Source of the DNA: Streptomyces toyocaensis
Lineage (GTDB): Bacteria; Actinomycetota; Actinomycetes; Streptomycetales; Streptomycetaceae
DNA length: 53,369 nt
Direction of reading: 5' to 3'
NCBI RefSeq assembly: GCF_000725125.1
Contig: NZ_JFCB01000039.1
Coordinates: forward strand, 1-53,369
Part shown: positions 53,201 through 53,369 of the stretch, piece by piece
Layout: each line of letters begins with the position of its first letter
How positions within the stretch are numbered: position 1 is the stretch's first letter
Made by a program: the position numbers and the translations under genes
The notes under the pieces: model-generated
Seen by the model: only the letters and a program-made list of their open reading frames with translations
Databases searched by the model: none
Told to the model about the DNA's origin: nothing

Positions 53201-53369
53201 CGGAAACGCAGCTCGTGTCCTCACTCGACACCGCTCCGCCGGTTCTTCCTGTGCCGCACGACCCACGGAGCCCGGCCGAGGCCCCCTCGACGCCCCCGTC
53301 CGACAGCGACGTCCCCGGCCTTCCGGACGAGGAAGAGGCGTACGAGCTGAGCACCCTCGGGGCGGCCAC
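41281..53369 (+). CDS. Giant T7SS-associated multidomain effector (CpnT-like N-terminus, Cys-protease-like and OTU modules), 3' end beyond window
   Basis: One uninterrupted frame from GTG 41281 to the window edge, at least 4029 codons. Residues 1-275 form a helical CpnT/WXG100_2-like domain with hydrophobic helices (VVLLMAQIAFLLALSFFTGG). A Thr/Pro-rich region spans about 570-770. A module at about 1040-1270 has His1157-Gly (QYAVTHGTS) and Cys1200 (VLYSCEAGQ), resembling clan CD peptidases and the 'lonely Cys' proteins of Streptomyces. Residues about 1495-1710 form an OTU cysteine protease with DGNCLFRALL (Cys1508) and IDHYSAL (His1700). Long beta-rich regions occupy 1770-3660. A second OTU-like unit (about 3665-3890) has HDGASFFHALL with Ser3681 for Cys and DFFHAAL with Phe3882 for His, so it looks inactive. 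The protein ends, as seen, in a Pro/Ser/Thr-rich linker. No signal peptide; T7SS export is inferred. Any C-terminal toxin lies beyond the window. Confidence 0.85.
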   Translation, partial: MSLDPSDSLKDFLWALTGERWLDADEDLAYASRQDYSGLGRKLEKLAGLIARSVHDIAGALPDDVARAYSDAVRSLIDDGGKNPLIDFAGQLDQIAEGRRKTSMDIMEAKWQMIAEVVLLMAQIAFLLALSFFTGGVSASQILLARLRSRLRILLIMSQLLQRFHVLPSLSEAFQEAFTTFAVRLAMMNFAPDGRRPDGIDWNDILKSAAFGAAAGAFTSIFDNWARNIVKSFDNDFLKHGPDLGFKDPPNLQNKVALWDGGPRPPRGPDPELGPDVRPDPKFGTDVRPDPKLGPDGAGPSANGSGAERKSPLTFRDDPLSFRNNSDLWRNNQLIRDNADRPGALAVHYGLKGATDFVAAGAGEALAEYVIKGAFDGKWSFSWSTFVGAGVSSQVESTLSDTALNSGAELRHTIDKLRHQPPPTVSRGDSGPTRQEPTDGSPLTNAPDGSSPDTQIVGGGSPLARPPVHSAYPPGSDEVPSLSSPGTVTPLESDLWQQVHQGPAEVRERALRELTDIRGSQPPSSAEIEIRDTLHSSLSGRPEIRLVPIGTSPTTRTDADWISHLLDSLGTPVTVAPAIENTPITQSTPIGDSVPLTGNHPVTRSTPALDNTPLTDNHPVTGSTPAPDNTPLTDNHPVTGSTPAPDNTPLTRSPTPLTASFPPGDSTQPTAGTPTSPAGNTTDHPEGTTEPVTAQPPDTTRTSHTTPTQPHTDTPSTPRDTSDVPAGSPHTPPAGVTTDPPRTGTHTISGREATPSAQNPPPTPASPLTIVVSDMPPSVEGTPEAAELLDKAGTDRAVVLGPAITPDGAGRPVRAAVELTRDAPGAPVKVRPLSGPLSVVSPDTGDTDVATTDLGTASPGSEDTTRGSADTAFPDADVLLPLADALGAPPAPETRPAIQSTGTHHGDPPAPPATPPKTPFVTTPPVHDGGTAPVSPPAGEPSSLKHLTLSQPWDEPATDLYLESGHGTDDTTGVSAPGNNSAGSDGAGSTGERSSADRPGPETDSTPATPVPTVPSGPLTKPSVTSTSGRITVRPAERNSTVDDKKGGPAQPPGDPVVTALDGHTVPIAQLRLWAADTASSPPSGAVNALIISQSPAEDGTPQNAKRRELLGTSTFRHVRITSASGSPASQKAVFTGPPTALPGLDTELGAQYAVTHGTSRWAGLGSTDPAYPTVTVSGVQLGKVIQHLGVDRPLVLYSCEAGQQPQVAGLPLAQHVSNQTGQSVWAPTSKVGTARDADGNTVAVLVDGQDGPGQWRLFTPEPSGADLDRLARDIGLHVGPEPVDPFVRARTLQQVRTLREVLGPDAEKRPEHLDLLAGLAFVDSRRWFSPHTAARYGDGRMTPDLLRRMVVDRKGATAADATSVPSAGPTVEEYKEFLRAAAELRSTAGPETTLDGLVPPPPPPPVLPPNTLVSPEEVRDLTYAPSVQITWSLSHTPLPLSELALSPEDTAELARRKGLAPAMSPPENLAGDPAPPGTSTTVPVTVHTVHADGSIFRRWDTPGDGNCLFRALLDSARSQDIPPAWAARDIAGLRRLLRDRLDDSELAAVADEALPDPVLAVVDDLRLRALTGAQDPSERQRITDDWNRVAEAVVNDGDPGEWKRILRDSSYPELAAVAPTPTDARQLGTRGLLTASAELPGLWSSPFADLLPQGLAHTLDLDVRIVAPDQQSPGNTHVLALNPGGRGGTLYLDYNGIDHYSALAPLPHQAPATGPDPAASGPEPGDPFGDWLRDMADAPSLYAPEPGDLFRDWLRDMADAPSLYGPEPDAPVPTETQLERNRPAQLLTGPDVQPPGPAPRTVTFEDGSRLPTVLLHPDADPDDGRPDDAAHETRPAGLFAGPGVLTLRSPEQVAQEILKQVPENLRDRFDKAELLGLLTDQPSAFTAPRGARFVGREKSGTGLEMTVEAVPYHRWEPISDVKDGTVRVDTMHRGQSGIEGARSVGTGRRIAAALGMGTPLNWLLKISVSLGWSRRTDYNQSTQGYHQSEYRGVDGSRLYLDDVYYRVRVDRVTRAPQTTGQDTSPGAPSPGPDWVRSQVHSEGFAMRHGLSWRLPTDLTVPFAGPRRAPKKLTFPAGEEPRLTETAGLHLTDPPEELALAISGARPGSSAHHTLVDYVRPQRLLSLFGRFSAPVSGPELTRGHRQRPLGHLVIERSIPHRATLVTESVTSELREITQTTYQNQRAHVRETRLGLQTTSGPGGTVVGPETDVRIQGGPLIRGDFGTGRSHHLGSEAARKITGRVRNHPIALYRVERTLMVRKAGEPSSAARPLRVVSLDWISTQDARRLAGWDGRIPGQTGPDPAAEPPVPWYLTRNDPIHLGSQVRVEGFRAVRRHNPAPNETSAPDGSQDPALNQQSRNQAQNHDQNGQTGPQDPLRVFADAVLDTLHRVYPSLFVPPLMLRHPRLARFWYGDGRMRTALYNDRQVREALNHPTLKQSLDVLTTTGVPVSVTEDGKVRRGHYVLILRARLTDRQFETTLSERSLRNALVGTEVSGQGQHTSSTLSGGVEAGISPRDHNKVPGTGLLRQAGGVAVGARWGRTRQKATRNTLAVVNDHLSYHNGADLYSYEVRLSASVEGHRRPRRFPRFASVGLLGAGVFVSRIEESALFDEEGETVCRVDLAVPSAHGSSRHAPTDQQAGEPARTPEPEQLSPTEADQLIDGTGPPVDDSADRQLTRRVLSAPHVVAGVEGGPQRQQLMQDTADRASGTSWHVGMPGAPSHTALRRAVADLSIAAQLGQYLGPFGSRISGLVGAGPLQTHYLRGAIRGELRNLRVKSDPKPAALEATLGNEHRLQSTKSTASRVTAGVLGADRPLQQAAQGGVAVIGSYTAGLQYNWGKTTTVSRNITPGRNTTLTFSGRMYLVVADVVETISVRDRWTAVLGTVGTRAGATLGAAAGRLSERLGRVLTPRGAAAALHRLRDAVMFQLPMQDAIESGLAPDGMGSTTPRNLGGGYRVPAFLRSRRFATHSSGQLDASGAARALTDRLQKFHVPSADREQILQRLSPDFLRANLHELTTDGMPLPVRLRVWNSPHHLPVGGSPAEVRFKLTPVTTTVERLRTGIELEDYRNSVRDDAEVSSRDRSGELTAAVGARTADSGPLAANPSLQSTAAEQASSTRTRTTGSTAMPNVATTQTHAEIVTGYTLTVTMTDRTGEPLIDEVTVPVGSLNEFVPAGLLTPDGNGHYGKLTEQDIGEPERAVRMLTASQARPEGIAEWRASSSSDHHSGDTATPADPDILPFDDRTGSGILAVDILGAPNVQDALTLATARADGFGDSDLGKRHVNDALAERVRMARLTPLTALGTTPAQTQQEATTQIGLTAGFRQALSANGSPLPTQTSARLLGQSHTADSRLYAKMHRRGARLLAVENKPRMEAMQRQKISNTLTAGTTDNVEGTVGTAPLVSTGNAGLLNPGGTVPVGGANDGTPSTGTTSTTLGTHVKVATDRTMLFALPVSWLAVADVDHHITDGRPLHALGKPKRGPRAVEAETTALVWLREDMARDYGLLDDTTFPNDVVTAWDSLANAVGDLAKAERSYYDARARAREAWLDMSAEERAALGDDHPDRATVLPQAIAQSPAVATWQAAREDVRRWQRRTDAAAQDHHRLHLYASRLTAHHQNPVSVRPPNQPQTYTEPDWRSEAPEPYTVTNGTGSDPRTLTSPDGATVREVHAVPHDGASFFHALLAVAQDRGRLPHLLGTDLAERFTSTPGDPEVTAEAVDTARRRLAWALGEDGNEDLLDALALDVSDAFTQSELDAAGVQLTPAQQAEFNELGRLPQTFWATPAQRVALATAALSRPFASEPQQDGAERPDGEPAPPDRRPGAHGGADLLPALAARVLGTPLTVVTEHGHEQVFLPRGFDPAAVSPAHDPVLFATEDFFHAALPPGTPAPVTTPLPDPTFETSAPDTKPADTSTTPPAPEQRSGAPKQQPEEERSAEPPVGRSRVSPPGTHPSDSGHEAPVPMSTRTRAPETQLVSSLDTAPPVLPVPHDPRSPAEAPSTPPSDSDVPGLPDEEEAYELSTLGAA
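42085..42174 (+). repeat. Three 30-bp tandem units in the giant gene
   Basis: Three in-frame 10-residue units of the form PDPKLGPDVR (PDPELGPDVR, PDPKFGTDVR, PDPKLGPDGA) make a linker after the helical N-terminal domain. Confidence 0.85.
43072..43233 (+). repeat. Three 54-bp tandem units in the giant gene
   Basis: The in-frame 18-residue unit DNTPLTDNHPVTGSTPAP is repeated with a degenerate first copy. It sits in a Thr/Pro-rich, presumably extended linker. The later copies are nearly identical in DNA. Confidence 0.88.
46447..46590 (+). repeat. Two 66-bp tandem units after the OTU module
   Basis: The 22-residue unit begins PEPGDPFGDWLRDMADAPSL. Copies at 46447-46512 and 46513-46578 are followed by a partial third. 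The acidic/Trp-containing helix may be a docking motif. Confidence 0.85.

Overview
The window is very GC-rich actinobacterial DNA with strong third-position G/C bias, many GTG starts, a SARP-type regulator and an ECF sigma factor. It is almost certainly from a Streptomyces or close relative. No RNA genes, CRISPR arrays or complete insertion sequences were seen.

Left part (1-18 kb), housekeeping and envelope genes. It opens inside an FtsX-family ABC permease (39-1865). A minus-strand run follows that reads response regulator, histidine kinase (both CseB/CseC-like), D-alanyl-D-alanine carboxypeptidase, then a VanJ-like membrane phosphatase/phosphodiesterase (6391 down to 2159). It looks like one cell-envelope-stress operon, but the carboxypeptidase is frameshifted at a run of eight G (C on its coding strand). 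Next are a Tat-exported molybdopterin oxidoreductase overlapping a cytochrome b subunit, a TetR regulator with a palindromic operator facing a siderophore-interacting reductase, an AbiEii-like nucleotidyltransferase broken by two frameshifts, a secreted class C serine hydrolase, a DJ-1/PfpI protein, an iron-complex ABC transporter (binding protein, permease, ATPase, in transcription order), and an ECF sigma factor behind a His/Met-rich membrane protein.

Right part (18.9-53.4 kb), a type VII secretion (T7SS/ESX) locus. A SARP-family regulator (18960-21008) overlaps a membrane-anchored RICIN lectin. After it come an SseB-like T7SS-associated protein, an EccA-type double AAA+ ATPase with a beta-helix N-terminus, and a mycosin whose catalytic Asp, oxyanion Asn and Ser appear to be lost. 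EccC lies on the opposite strand. EccD and EccB lead rightward into a WXG100-like pair, a small helical protein, an AAWKG-type repeat protein, a YbaB/EspL-like protein, a third WXG-like protein, and a giant open frame of at least 4029 codons that leaves the window still open. No EccE was recognised.

The giant protein has a CpnT-like helical N-terminus, a His-Gly/Cys module, an OTU cysteine-protease module with intact Cys and His motifs, long repetitive beta-rich regions, and a second OTU-like module that has lost both Cys and His. The most economical reading is that the locus builds an ESX machine dedicated to a very large multi-domain effector, with the AAWKG, YbaB and WXG proteins as partners or chaperones. 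The pseudo-mycosin, the beta-helix EccA and the giant effector are the most unusual parts.
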